DNA from: Bacteroidia bacterium
Lineage (GTDB): Bacteria > Bacteroidota > Bacteroidia > M30B66
Direction: 5' to 3'
Length of the DNA: 64,000 nucleotides
Assembly (NCBI GenBank): GCA_018401705.1
Contig: JAGYKL010000002.1
Coordinates: forward strand, 129,526-193,525
The notes below the pieces were generated by a model. That model did not search any database. It worked only from the letters and a program-made list of their open reading frames with translations, and was not told the origin of the DNA. The position numbers and the translations under genes are program-made. Positions 36,396 to 44,631 of the stretch are shown in pieces. Numbering within the stretch: the stretch's first letter is position 1; each line of letters opens with the position of its first letter.

Positions 36396-38888
36396 TTAGA
36401 AGAAATCAGTTGTTACTGTGATAAAGTAAATTCCTTTTTGTAAGTCACGTGCATTCACATTGTGAAGTGTCTGACTTGCAGAAGCAACATTAATGCGCTC
36501 TGAACTTACTTTTTGTCCTAAGTAATTGCTTACTTCTATTAATGCTGTATGATCATTTTCTCCAGTAGAAATTTCTACTGTTACAACATTTGAGAATGGG
36601 TTAGGATAAGCATTTAAGCTAACTATCTCATCTGGTGTTGATACATCATCAGAAATTCTTGCTTGATCAACTCCTTCGCCATTGCAAGAAGTTAATACTA
36701 CAACTCCATCAACATCATATCCATCTGCTGAACCTGAGAAATCTGAAAGAGCAGAACGATCAGTTAACTCTAAGTATTGAACTGGTCCGTATGATGCTAA
36801 ATCGATTTCTCCATCCAAGCAAATATCTTCTGAAGCAATATCAAAATAATCCGATCCATTCAACGAACCTCTAACCATTACTTTCTCAGGGTAAGAATTA
36901 CAAGATGGGTTACCAAATGAAGTCTCTACAATTTTAATATCGTTTCCTGCCTGATCAAAAACTACGAAGTCAAACTTCAATATTAATTTCCCACCGAATC
37001 CTAATGATACAAAGTTTACAACATCTGTGTTTTGTGGAAGACCTAATGCATTTTCTTTAATAGAACGTGAAGCAGCTACTGGTGTTCCGTTTCTTCTCTG
37101 TCCTTGGAACAATTCTGCTGAAGTTGCGCTTCCAAATGTTCCTTCAAACTCTGTATTTTCAGCCGAACCATTCAAACAAATGATACCATCAACATCATAG
37201 CCATCATCTCCAGAATTAAAATCATTTCTGTCTGAAACATCAACTAACTTGATATACTTTGCCCATGTAAAAGGTGCGCCATTGTATCCCAAATCGAATT
37301 CAGTATTTTGACATCCTTCTCCGATGTACCAGAAGTTACATCCATCTTGTGAGGCAAATCCTTGAATTCTCTCCTTGTAACGAGCACAACTGTTTGCTAG
37401 GTTGTCTGTTGATGAATTGCCAAAAGTTGTCTCATAAACTCTAACATCTGCACCTGGACCATTGGCAATACCACCTTCAAATTCATAAGTTACAAAGCCT
37501 CCAAAGCCTAAAGTGAAGAAATTAACTTCGCTTTCAGGAGTTGTAGCATCGCTCATTTCAGGCATTCCCAAAGCATTTGCTAAAATTGAACGGTCAGCAG
37601 AAACAGGAGTTATTCCATCAAACTGAGTTCCTTGTCCGTAGTCTACAATATTGTTAGCCAAGCAAGGGATGTATTCTCCATGCATACATTCAACCGCATC
37701 TACATCATACCCGTCAGTATATTCATTTCCACCTCCATTATTAGGTGTAACATCGGTTATACGAACGAACTGAATAAAATCTGAATAAGCATCACCAAAA
37801 TCAATCTCACCATCACCATTAATTTCTCCAACAGGGATGTAGCCTAAACCATCTTGAGAAACTTCGATTAATGAAGTTTCGTTATTAGCAGAAGCAGAAG
37901 ATTCCCAAATTCTGATATCTGCACCAGGCCCGTTAGCGATAGGATTAGCAAATTGAACTTCAATTGTGCCACCAAACCCTAAAGAATAAAAATGTTGAAC
38001 ATCAGCAACTACTGAAGGTGTTTGAGCATTAGGTGCGCCTAAAGCTTCTTCAGGGTTAGAACGTTCTGGTCGTACTGAGCCACCAGATGCTGTATTTCCT
38101 TGATTAAAAAATACAACAGAAGAAGCATAACAAGAATATGGTTGAGTGTACGAGCCTGAAGCCAAATCTCCATTTAGCCCTGTATAAGCAGCATCTCCTA
38201 ATTTAAGGTTGTATGTCTCAATCAAAGTTCCGGCAGGAGAGTATTCTTTTAAAGTAGTTGTACCAAAAAACGATAAGATAAAGTTTCCTTCAGCTGTTCT
38301 TGTCATTCCCGTAACCTTTTGAGGAATGTTAGTGATAAGATCGAAGCCTACACCATTATATTTCATTAGTCTATTACCAGATCTAGTGGCAAGGAATAAG
38401 TCCGTTCCATCGTACTCTACGTCACCGCCACTAACAGGTCCAGAAGCAATCTGTGTTAAAGAGCTACTAAAGAAATCTGCTGGAATAGTGTAAATCTTTC
38501 CATCAGTTTGATTTCCAATAGTCATATTAATTCCATCGCTAAAAGAAACAGCAACATACTGTCCGTTTGAAGCATTAACGACTTGTTCTGGACTTAATAG
38601 ATTATTATCAAGATCATAGCTTTGATAATTAGCATTGCTTTCTTTAACGAAGAAGATTGATTTACTTCCTTCATTGTAAGCAATGTGCGCAGGATAAGGC
38701 ACTGTAGTAATCAGGCTCATATTAGCATCTGTGCCTGAAAGTACAACCTCATACAGATTTGTTGTGCTACCAGCATGTTGTGCTAGAAAATACCTGTAAT
38801 CATCCGCCGAAAGGCTTCCTGAAAACAAGAAAAAAGTCAGCATTAATAATGCTGTCCTTAAAATAGGGGTTAAGAAAATGTGATTCAT
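36396..38888 (-). CDS. T9SS surface protein with propeller-like head and three repeated modules
   Basis: The open frame of 830 residues has a signal peptide (1-28), a propeller-like head (about 30-260, YRYFLAQ ... LATRSGNRLMKYNG) and three modules. Each module has SLGFGG or TLGFGG, an NGPGAD(I/V)R(I/V) turn and a GYDVDG strand. The T9SS region follows (AYPNPFSNVVTVEIST ... KGIYFITVTT). The last three residues DFF are an artefact: compared with the copy at 34107 there is one extra T in the run at 36390-36393 and one extra A at 36403-36405. With those removed the protein ends ETLKVIKN at 36367. Confidence 0.85.
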   Translation of the reverse strand: MNHIFLTPILRTALLMLTFFLFSGSLSADDYRYFLAQHAGSTTNLYEVVLSGTDANMSLITTVPYPAHIAYNEGSKSIFFVKESNANYQSYDLDNNLLSPEQVVNASNGQYVAVSFSDGINMTIGNQTDGKIYTIPADFFSSSLTQIASGPVSGGDVEYDGTDLFLATRSGNRLMKYNGVGFDLITNIPQKVTGMTRTAEGNFILSFFGTTTLKEYSPAGTLIETYNLKLGDAAYTGLNGDLASGSYTQPYSCYASSVVFFNQGNTASGGSVRPERSNPEEALGAPNAQTPSVVADVQHFYSLGFGGTIEVQFANPIANGPGADIRIWESSASANNETSLIEVSQDGLGYIPVGEINGDGEIDFGDAYSDFIQFVRITDVTPNNGGGNEYTDGYDVDAVECMHGEYIPCLANNIVDYGQGTQFDGITPVSADRSILANALGMPEMSDATTPESEVNFFTLGFGGFVTYEFEGGIANGPGADVRVYETTFGNSSTDNLANSCARYKERIQGFASQDGCNFWYIGEGCQNTEFDLGYNGAPFTWAKYIKLVDVSDRNDFNSGDDGYDVDGIICLNGSAENTEFEGTFGSATSAELFQGQRRNGTPVAASRSIKENALGLPQNTDVVNFVSLGFGGKLILKFDFVVFDQAGNDIKIVETSFGNPSCNSYPEKVMVRGSLNGSDYFDIASEDICLDGEIDLASYGPVQYLELTDRSALSDFSGSADGYDVDGVVVLTSCNGEGVDQARISDDVSTPDEIVSLNAYPNPFSNVVTVEISTGENDHTALIEVSNYLGQKVSSERINVASASQTLHNVNARDLQKGIYFITVTTDFF

Positions 38889-39217
38889 GTTATTTTTTTT
38901 ATGTTAGGAATTGGTGCAATTTAATAACAAAACACATAACCTGCCACATTCTTACATATGCAAATTGTTAACATTAACATGTGTCTATTGCAAGCGCCTG
39001 ACTATCTGACACATACATTTGTACCTATTTAAGTTTCTTAGTAATTTCTTACAACTTGGCACTTTGTGTTTAATTGTTTTTGTTGCTTCTGCACCTCTCA
39101 CTACAAAATTTTACAAATTCCCAATCCTTTTCCCATTTCTTCCGCCAGGAGAAAGGCTTCTTGCATGTTAGACAAATCTTAACAGGAAGATTATGCTTTT
39201 TTACCCCCCTCAAAAGA
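38889..39217. other. Intergenic region without a recognised gene
   Basis: These 329 bases lie upstream of the T9SS gene starting at 38888 and downstream of the photolyase gene (stop at 39218). They should hold the promoter of the T9SS gene, but only imperfect TAnnTTTG-like boxes are visible on the minus strand. I saw no strong terminator hairpin, no RNA gene and no ORF worth reporting. Confidence 0.6.
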
Positions 39218-40525
39218 TTAACTTAATGCTGTTTTATAAGTTTCCAAAACCCTCTTTCGTGCTAATTCATGATTTACAATTGGCTGAGGATACCTGGTTG
39301 GAGATTCAAATTCAGGCACCCATTTTCTAATGTAAACACCTTTGGGGTCAAATTTCTTTGTTTGAAGATAAGGATTAAAGACTCTAAAATATGGAGCAGC
39401 GTCACAACCACTGGATGCTGCCCACTGCCAACCTCCGTTATTGGAAGCTAAATCAAAATCAAGTAAATATCTTGCGAACCATGCTTCGCCCCATCGCCAG
39501 TCAATGAGAAGGTGCTTTGTTAAAAAGCTGGCTGTAATCATTCTAACCCTGTTATGCATAAATCCTGTGGCAAGTAGCTCTCTCATTCCGGCATCAACAA
39601 TTGGATAGCCTGTTTTACCAATACACCAAGCGTTAAATTCGTCTTGATTGTTTCTCCAAATAATATTATCGTAGGCGGGCTTAAACGCATTTCCAACTAC
39701 TCGCGGGAAATGCCATAGAATCATTTGATAAAAATCTCTCCAAATTAATTCATTGACCCATGTTTCACTTAAGTCATAAGCCTTATTAGCCAATTGTCTT
39801 ACTGATACAGTTCCAAAACGCAAATGAACACTGAGTTTTGAAGTTCCTCTTTCTGCAGGATAGTCTCTCCTTGATTTGTAATGGTCGAGTATAGAAGGTT
39901 CTAATGTTGATGGAGGAAAATCGATTTTTGATTTTACAAACCCCATATCTGCTAAGCTTGGGATTGCATTGAAGGTGAAATCTTTTATGAAATTATTAAG
40001 AATAGTTTCACTAGGGTAGCTTTCGATACCAAATGCTTCTTTTCTTTTTTTCCACTTGTTTGCATAGGGAGTGAAGACTGTGTAAGGCAATCCATCATCT
40101 TTAACGACTTCGTCTTTTTCAAATATTACCTGATCTTTAAATGAGCGAAACAGTATCCCCTTTCTTTCAAATAACCTTTTTAAACGTTCATCTCGAGTAA
40201 TTGCGTAAGGCTCATAATCATGATTGGTATAAACAGTAGAAATATCCAATTTATCAAAGAGCGATTCAAAAAGTGTCTCGGGACTTCCGTAAACTACATG
40301 CAACCCAGAACCAAGTTTAACTAGCTTAGAATTCAGCTCAATAATTTGTTTGTAAATGAAACTAACCCTTGCATCGTTTTCATCTTCAAGCTGATTGAGA
40401 ATATTTTTATCAAACACAAAAACCGGCAAGACCTCATCACTTTCTTTTAAAGCATGAAAGAGTCCACAATTGTCCTCTAACCTTAGATCTCTTCGAAACC
40501 AAAAAACAGATACTTTTTTAGTCAT
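39218..40525 (-). CDS. phrB: Deoxyribodipyrimidine photolyase (CPD class I-like)
   Basis: The 435-residue flavoprotein repairs UV-induced pyrimidine dimers using light. It has the antenna domain ([19 protein letters not shown]) and the FAD-binding domain with [70 protein letters not shown], and the C-terminal [16 protein letters not shown]. These are class I features. Its start lies 2 bases after the flavin-reductase stop. It ends the minus-strand operon that also makes a reduced pterin, a plausible antenna-cofactor source. Confidence 0.93.
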   Translation of the reverse strand: MTKKVSVFWFRRDLRLEDNCGLFHALKESDEVLPVFVFDKNILNQLEDENDARVSFIYKQIIELNSKLVKLGSGLHVVYGSPETLFESLFDKLDISTVYTNHDYEPYAITRDERLKRLFERKGILFRSFKDQVIFEKDEVVKDDGLPYTVFTPYANKWKKRKEAFGIESYPSETILNNFIKDFTFNAIPSLADMGFVKSKIDFPPSTLEPSILDHYKSRRDYPAERGTSKLSVHLRFGTVSVRQLANKAYDLSETWVNELIWRDFYQMILWHFPRVVGNAFKPAYDNIIWRNNQDEFNAWCIGKTGYPIVDAGMRELLATGFMHNRVRMITASFLTKHLLIDWRWGEAWFARYLLDFDLASNNGGWQWAASSGCDAAPYFRVFNPYLQTKKFDPKGVYIRKWVPEFESPTRYPQPIVNHELARKRVLETYKTALS

Positions 40526-40526
40526 T

Positions 40527-41156
40527 TCAAATTTCTTTTATGCCTTGATTTGGCTTAGCATACGAAAGTCTTGCAAGCCTTTTTAAAGAATAATATGAAT
40601 CCAGTCCACCTGATGTTATAGAGCCTGCCTGCGCTGCATCAATAAAGCCATCATCTGAAATCAAAGACTCTTCAATGTCAATTAACTCTATTTGTCCAAT
40701 AATCAGATGTGTTCCATTCACTTCTACAGGAATTTCAGAGTTTAAACTAAGTCCAATCTTTATGCTCGATTCTCTTACAAACGGAGCTTTGAAATCAGCG
40801 ATAATTTCCTCTGTTAAATCACATTGATTGAATTCAGAAACATCCTCAGGATATCTGGCAGATGTTAGGTGCGCCTGACGAAAAAAATTTTCTCTTACGT
40901 TCTGTATTGTAAAAACTTTTGTTTCTCTGATATTCATAAGAGTATGACGCTGAACCGAATCGGGCCTAAATAGCAATCCCACCAAAGGTGGATTAGCACC
41001 AATATGAAGTACTTGTGAGAATACAGCCAAATTAGATTGATGGCTTGCGTTTCTAGTTCCTACCAGAAAGACAGTTTTAGCACCGTGTATTGAATTTATT
41101 AAATTCCTTCTGTAGCGCTCAGGGAGTTCAAGAATAGAATTAAAACTATGTCTCAT
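40527..41156 (-). CDS. Flavin reductase-like FMN-binding split-barrel protein
   Basis: The protein has about 209 residues with an FMN-binding split barrel (RRNLINSIHGAKTVFLVGTRN, SNLAVFSQVLHIGANPPLVGLLFRP, HTLMNIRETKVFTIQNV). It probably reduces or uses FMN/FAD. The frame is open to 41210, but the ATG at 41156 (MRHSFNSILELPERYRR), one base after the SDR stop, is the likely start and keeps operon spacing tight. Its partner may be the photolyase or the SDR in the same operon; the substrate is unknown. Confidence 0.8.
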   Translation of the reverse strand: MRHSFNSILELPERYRRNLINSIHGAKTVFLVGTRNASHQSNLAVFSQVLHIGANPPLVGLLFRPDSVQRHTLMNIRETKVFTIQNVRENFFRQAHLTSARYPEDVSEFNQCDLTEEIIADFKAPFVRESSIKIGLSLNSEIPVEVNGTHLIIGQIELIDIEESLISDDGFIDAAQAGSITSGGLDSYYSLKRLARLSYAKPNQGIKEI

Positions 41157-41157
41157 T

Positions 41158-41862
41158 TTAGACCATGCGTAAATTTCCAATTCCTCCATCAATTCCCCAA
41201 ATCTGACCACTTACAAATGACGATTCCTGACTTATAAGAAACAAGGCTGCTGCTGCAATATCTCCAGGATTGGCAAAGCGACCCAGTGGATGTCTTTTGG
41301 CTGAGGCTTCACGTTTTTCAGGACTGCTTAATAATTTTGAAGCTAATGGAGTATCTGTTAATGAAGGAGCGATTGCATTAAATCTGATTCCAGAAGAAGC
41401 GTACTCAGCTGCCAGTGATCGAGTTAGACCTTCTATTGCACCTTTAGCTGAAGATATTGAACTATGAAATGGCATCCCCGTTTGAACTGCTACAGTACTA
41501 AATAGAACAACAGATGGGCTTTCGGCTTTCTTTAAAGCTGGTAAACATGCTTGAATGCATTTCACAGCGCCTAGCACATTGATGCGAAATTCATCTTCAA
41601 AGGCATTGAGTTTTATTCTGTGAAAAGGAGCAAGATTTATAGAGCCTGGGCAATAAACAAGTGCATCTACTTGCTCAGGCAAACCTGGCAAACCATCGCC
41701 CGAAAGGGCAAAATCAATAGAATTAAATACAAGATTCTCATGATCTGGTAAATCGTGTTGCTCACGAGCATAAACGAAACAACGATCGCCATTTTTAAGA
41801 ATACGTGAAGTAATTTCAGCCCCTATTCCTTTTGTACCGCCAGCAATTACGATATTCTTCAT
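41158..41862 (-). CDS. SDR-family oxidoreductase with Ile replacing the catalytic Tyr
   Basis: The 234-residue short-chain dehydrogenase has the NAD(P) motif GGTKGIG (8-14), the NxxG-like CPGS, and Ser122. The YxxxK active-site motif reads I136-S-S-A-K140, so the Tyr is absent while Lys is kept. The rest (NAIAPSLTDTPLASKLL, GDIAAAALFLISQESSFVSGQIWGIDGG) is a normal SDR. Between folE and a flavin reductase, a sepiapterin-reductase-like role in pterin synthesis is suggested by position, but the missing Tyr makes catalysis uncertain. It overlaps folE by one base. Confidence 0.85.
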   Translation of the reverse strand: MKNIVIAGGTKGIGAEITSRILKNGDRCFVYAREQHDLPDHENLVFNSIDFALSGDGLPGLPEQVDALVYCPGSINLAPFHRIKLNAFEDEFRINVLGAVKCIQACLPALKKAESPSVVLFSTVAVQTGMPFHSSISSAKGAIEGLTRSLAAEYASSGIRFNAIAPSLTDTPLASKLLSSPEKREASAKRHPLGRFANPGDIAAAALFLISQESSFVSGQIWGIDGGIGNLRMV

Positions 41863-42386
41863 TACTTGTTTAAGGTTAAATAAGAAAGAAACTCTTTTCT
41901 TGTTTCATCAACATTGAACTTCCCACTATAATGAGAAGTAACAGTTTGAGAATTAATATCCTGAACTCCTCTTGAAGAAACACATAAGTGAGCGGCATCA
42001 ATAACCACCGCAACGTCATTGGTGTTGAGCATTTGCTTTAATTCATTGGCAATCTGGACGGTAAGACGTTCCTGCACTTGTGGTCTTTTAGCGAAGTACT
42101 GAACAATTCGATTAATCTTAGAAAGACCAATAACTTGGCCGTTAGAAATGTAAGCCACGTGGGCCTTTCCAATGATTGGTACAAAGTGATGTTCACAGTT
42201 TGAATAGAAGGTGATGTCCTTTTCCACAAGCATCTCTTTATACTTGTATTTATTATCAAAGAGAGCTACTTTAGGTTTGTTTTTAGGATCAAGTCCGCTA
42301 AAAATCTCTTCAACATACATCTTGGCAACTCTAGATGGCGTTCCTTTTAAACTATCGTCGTTAAGGTCTAAACCCAAAATGTTCAT
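41862..42386 (-). CDS. folE: GTP cyclohydrolase I (FolE)
   Basis: The 174-residue open frame has the zinc and catalytic residues of GTP cyclohydrolase [41 protein letters not shown], and [11 protein letters not shown]. It makes 7,8-dihydroneopterin triphosphate. The N-terminus is short. Upstream, after a T5 run (42418-42422, plus strand) that would need to be T6, the frame continues [17 protein letters not shown] back to an ATG at about 42457. The true protein is therefore probably about 24 residues longer. Confidence 0.93.
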   Translation of the reverse strand: MNILGLDLNDDSLKGTPSRVAKMYVEEIFSGLDPKNKPKVALFDNKYKYKEMLVEKDITFYSNCEHHFVPIIGKAHVAYISNGQVIGLSKINRIVQYFAKRPQVQERLTVQIANELKQMLNTNDVAVVIDAAHLCVSSRGVQDINSQTVTSHYSGKFNVDETRKEFLSYLTLNK

Positions 42387-42417
42387 AATTTCTCTAAAGT
42401 GGCCTTCGATGAGTTTC

Positions 42418-42457
42418 TTTTTAATTTAAGATTATCTAACTCAGAAGGCATCCTCAT
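42418..42457 (-). other. folE: Frame-shifted 5' end of folE
   Basis: From an ATG at 42457 the frame reads [12 protein letters not shown] and then, after adding one base to the T5 run at 42418-42422, continues as [13 protein letters not shown] into the FolE frame. [13 protein letters not shown] is the normal FolE N-terminal region. One missing homopolymer base explains the short open frame. Confidence 0.7.
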
Positions 42458-42517
42458 ACAGAGGTTTCTATAGAAGTGAAATATGTTCATCACCAATCAA
42501 ATCGTGAATATTCGATG

Positions 42518-42613
42518 TTATCCACTGTATTCAACAAAGTTCCGTTCTGTTTCATATAGTTTTATGCTAGAATTACCCAAGCTTATCGTTTAATCGTTTT
42601 CTTATTCTTAAAA
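42518..42613 (-). pseudogene. Frame-shifted C-terminal part of PTPS
   Basis: The minus strand here encodes the normal PTPS ending LYETERNFVEYSG, with stop at 42518-42520. It is out of frame with the open part at 42614-42922. A one-base excess in the GGG run (42576-42578) and a missing base upstream would reconnect it. Confidence 0.65.
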
Positions 42614-42922
42614 TTATTGTAATGTTCTCTGCTGTAGGGTTGATTTTTCAAATTCAGGAATGTCAAATTTGGTTTTTTTGTGGTCATACCTTTCTGTAAC
42701 TTCTTCTTTAATAATGTCACTTAAGATTTTCATATCAATTACATATCCTGTATCCGAATCGATAGGACCGGCAACCGCTACTTCTAACAAGTAATTGTGT
42801 CCATGGTAATTGGGGTTATTGCATTTGCCAAAAATTTGGCGATTGGTTTCTTCGTTCCAATTAGGATTATTAAGTCGGTGAGCGGCATTAAAATGTTCGC
42901 GGCGGAAAACAGTTACGTTCAT
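42614..42922 (-). CDS. 6-pyruvoyl-tetrahydropterin synthase (PTPS), C-terminus frame-shifted
   Basis: The ATG at 42922 (MNVTVFRREHFNAAHRL) begins a PTPS/QueD-type protein with zinc His in FNAAHRL and the motif CNNPNYHGHNY. The five-residue spacing of Cys to HGH is that of tetrahydrobiopterin-type PTPS; QueD usually has three. The open frame ends early at DIPEFEK. Adding one base to the T5 run at 42644-42648 restores INPTAENI, and the expected end KLYETERNFVEYSG is readable to a stop at 42518-42520 in another frame. The intact gene would span 42518-42922 and feed FolE product toward tetrahydropterin. Confidence 0.85.
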   Translation of the reverse strand: MNVTVFRREHFNAAHRLNNPNWNEETNRQIFGKCNNPNYHGHNYLLEVAVAGPIDSDTGYVIDMKILSDIIKEEVTERYDHKKTKFDIPEFEKSTLQQRTLQ

Positions 42923-43027
42923 ATGCAGAATCAAACTCATGTAGAATGAAATTGTTCATTTCTTGTTGAATTCTTGAGAACAAGATTGTGATAAGAACTT
43001 TTACGCGATGGAAATGTTGTGTCAATT

Positions 43028-44521
43028 ATGCCGATAAATCCAACTAAACTTTTTGATTCCAGGAATCATTTTATTCCTGAGAACATCGATATAATAATAA
43101 TCGGATCTGGACTGGGCTCCCTATCAGCAGCTGCGTTACTTGTAAATGAAGGTTATAAAGTAACTATTCTTGAGAAAAACTATTTACCTGGCGGATGCAC
43201 AAGTTCTTATGAAAGGAAAGGATTTATATTTGAAAGTGGGGCAACAACACTTGTTGGATTAGATGAAGGAATGCCTTTGAATGCTCTAATAAGAAAAACA
43301 GGGATTGAGTTTCCTGTAAGGAAATTAGAAACGCCGATGCAGGTAATACTTAAATCAGGCAAAGTTTTAACAAGGCATTTAGATATTGAAGATTGGATTC
43401 TTGAGGCAGAATTAGCGTTTGGGAAACAAGGGATGAGGCCTTTCTGGGAGGAATGTTATAAAATAAGCAAGAAGGTTTGGCAAGTATCTTCGAGGCAATT
43501 GCATTTTCCGCCCGACTCAAGTCTGGACTACCTATCATTAGTAAGAAATATAAAAGTTGCTGATTTCGGATTGTTGCCATATATGTTTAAGAATTTGGCT
43601 GATTTGCTGAAAAAGCATGATCTTCAAAATAATGCAGAATTCATTGATTTTATTGATGAACAGTTAATGATAACTGCACAAAACAAGCATTCTAGTGTTC
43701 ATTCTCTATTTGGAGCAACAGCCTTATGCTATACCAACTTTAGCAACTATTATGTAGATGGAGGCTTAGTAAGAATGATAGCGGCATTTGTTAATTTTAT
43801 TGAATCAAAGGGGGGACAAATATTCTACAGAACATCTGTTGAGCGAATAGAAAAATCTAATTCCGGATTTAAGGTTACAACAAAAGACTCAAGCATTAAT
43901 TGTAAAAGAATCATAAGTGGAATTCCCCTAAACAACCTAAAGCAACTGTATTCATTCAAAAACATCAAGCTTCCCTTTCATGAAATGCAAGCGAAAGATT
44001 TGAATAGTGCATTTCAAGCGGGAATTGTTTTTCGCACAGATCGTATTTTTGATACGCTTCATTATCAGATACATCATAAAACCCCCTTTCCTATTAAAGG
44101 AAGCGGGAGCCTGTTCTTAAGTTTAAGTCATCCTCATGATCGGCTTAGGGCTGATGAGGGACTTACAGTGGCTTCAGTAAGCACACATGTTTCAGAGCCT
44201 GATCTTTGGAAAGGAGATAAGGCTGAAATACTTGAAAAAGTTATTAGTATTCTGGAGATGGAAGGTTTTCTTAAAAAAGAAGATATCGTATATATGCATT
44301 GTTCTGACCCAAGTGATTGGGAGCAATGGACAGGCAGGTATTCAGGCTTTGTAGGAGGCTATCCTCAAACTGCAGATATAAAGCCATGGAATATGAATTC
44401 AGCGAGATTAGAAGTTGGCCTTTATGCTTGTGGAGATTCTGTTTATCCTGGACAGGGAATACCCGGTGTTGTGTTAAGCGGAATGATAGCTGCTACTAAG
44501 GCCTTGTCGGACCTCATTTAG
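43028..44521 (+). CDS. Carotenoid desaturase/isomerase-like FAD protein (CrtI/CrtD type)
   Basis: The protein has about 497 residues with an N-terminal dinucleotide-binding motif IIIIGSGLGSLSAAALL, then EKNYLPGGCTSSYERKGFIFESGATTLVGLDEGMPL and a C-terminal SVYPGQGIPGVVLSGMIAA. This is the CrtI/CrtD/retinol-saturase architecture. It likely desaturates, isomerises or reduces a carotenoid or polyene; which one cannot be decided by eye. The frame is open from a GTG at 43019, but the ATG at 43028 is preferred. It diverges from the pterin/photolyase operon across about 105 bases. Confidence 0.82.
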   Translation: MPINPTKLFDSRNHFIPENIDIIIIGSGLGSLSAAALLVNEGYKVTILEKNYLPGGCTSSYERKGFIFESGATTLVGLDEGMPLNALIRKTGIEFPVRKLETPMQVILKSGKVLTRHLDIEDWILEAELAFGKQGMRPFWEECYKISKKVWQVSSRQLHFPPDSSLDYLSLVRNIKVADFGLLPYMFKNLADLLKKHDLQNNAEFIDFIDEQLMITAQNKHSSVHSLFGATALCYTNFSNYYVDGGLVRMIAAFVNFIESKGGQIFYRTSVERIEKSNSGFKVTTKDSSINCKRIISGIPLNNLKQLYSFKNIKLPFHEMQAKDLNSAFQAGIVFRTDRIFDTLHYQIHHKTPFPIKGSGSLFLSLSHPHDRLRADEGLTVASVSTHVSEPDLWKGDKAEILEKVISILEMEGFLKKEDIVYMHCSDPSDWEQWTGRYSGFVGGYPQTADIKPWNMNSARLEVGLYACGDSVYPGQGIPGVVLSGMIAATKALSDLI

Positions 44522-44585
44522 GCTTATCTTATTTTAATGCATAGTATGGGGTGCTTTTGCTCTTAGCATAGCTGAAGTGTTTATT

Positions 44586-44593
44586 TATATTTG
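44586..44593 (+). promoter_or_regulatory. Bacteroidota -7 promoter box (TATATTTG)
   Basis: TATATTTG is an exact TAnnTTTG match 38 bases before the ATG at 44632. A TTTG lies 26 bases upstream, slightly beyond the usual spacing. Confidence 0.45.
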
Positions 44594-44631
44594 CTTATAC
44601 CGCTTTCGCGGGATAATTAAACTAATCATTT

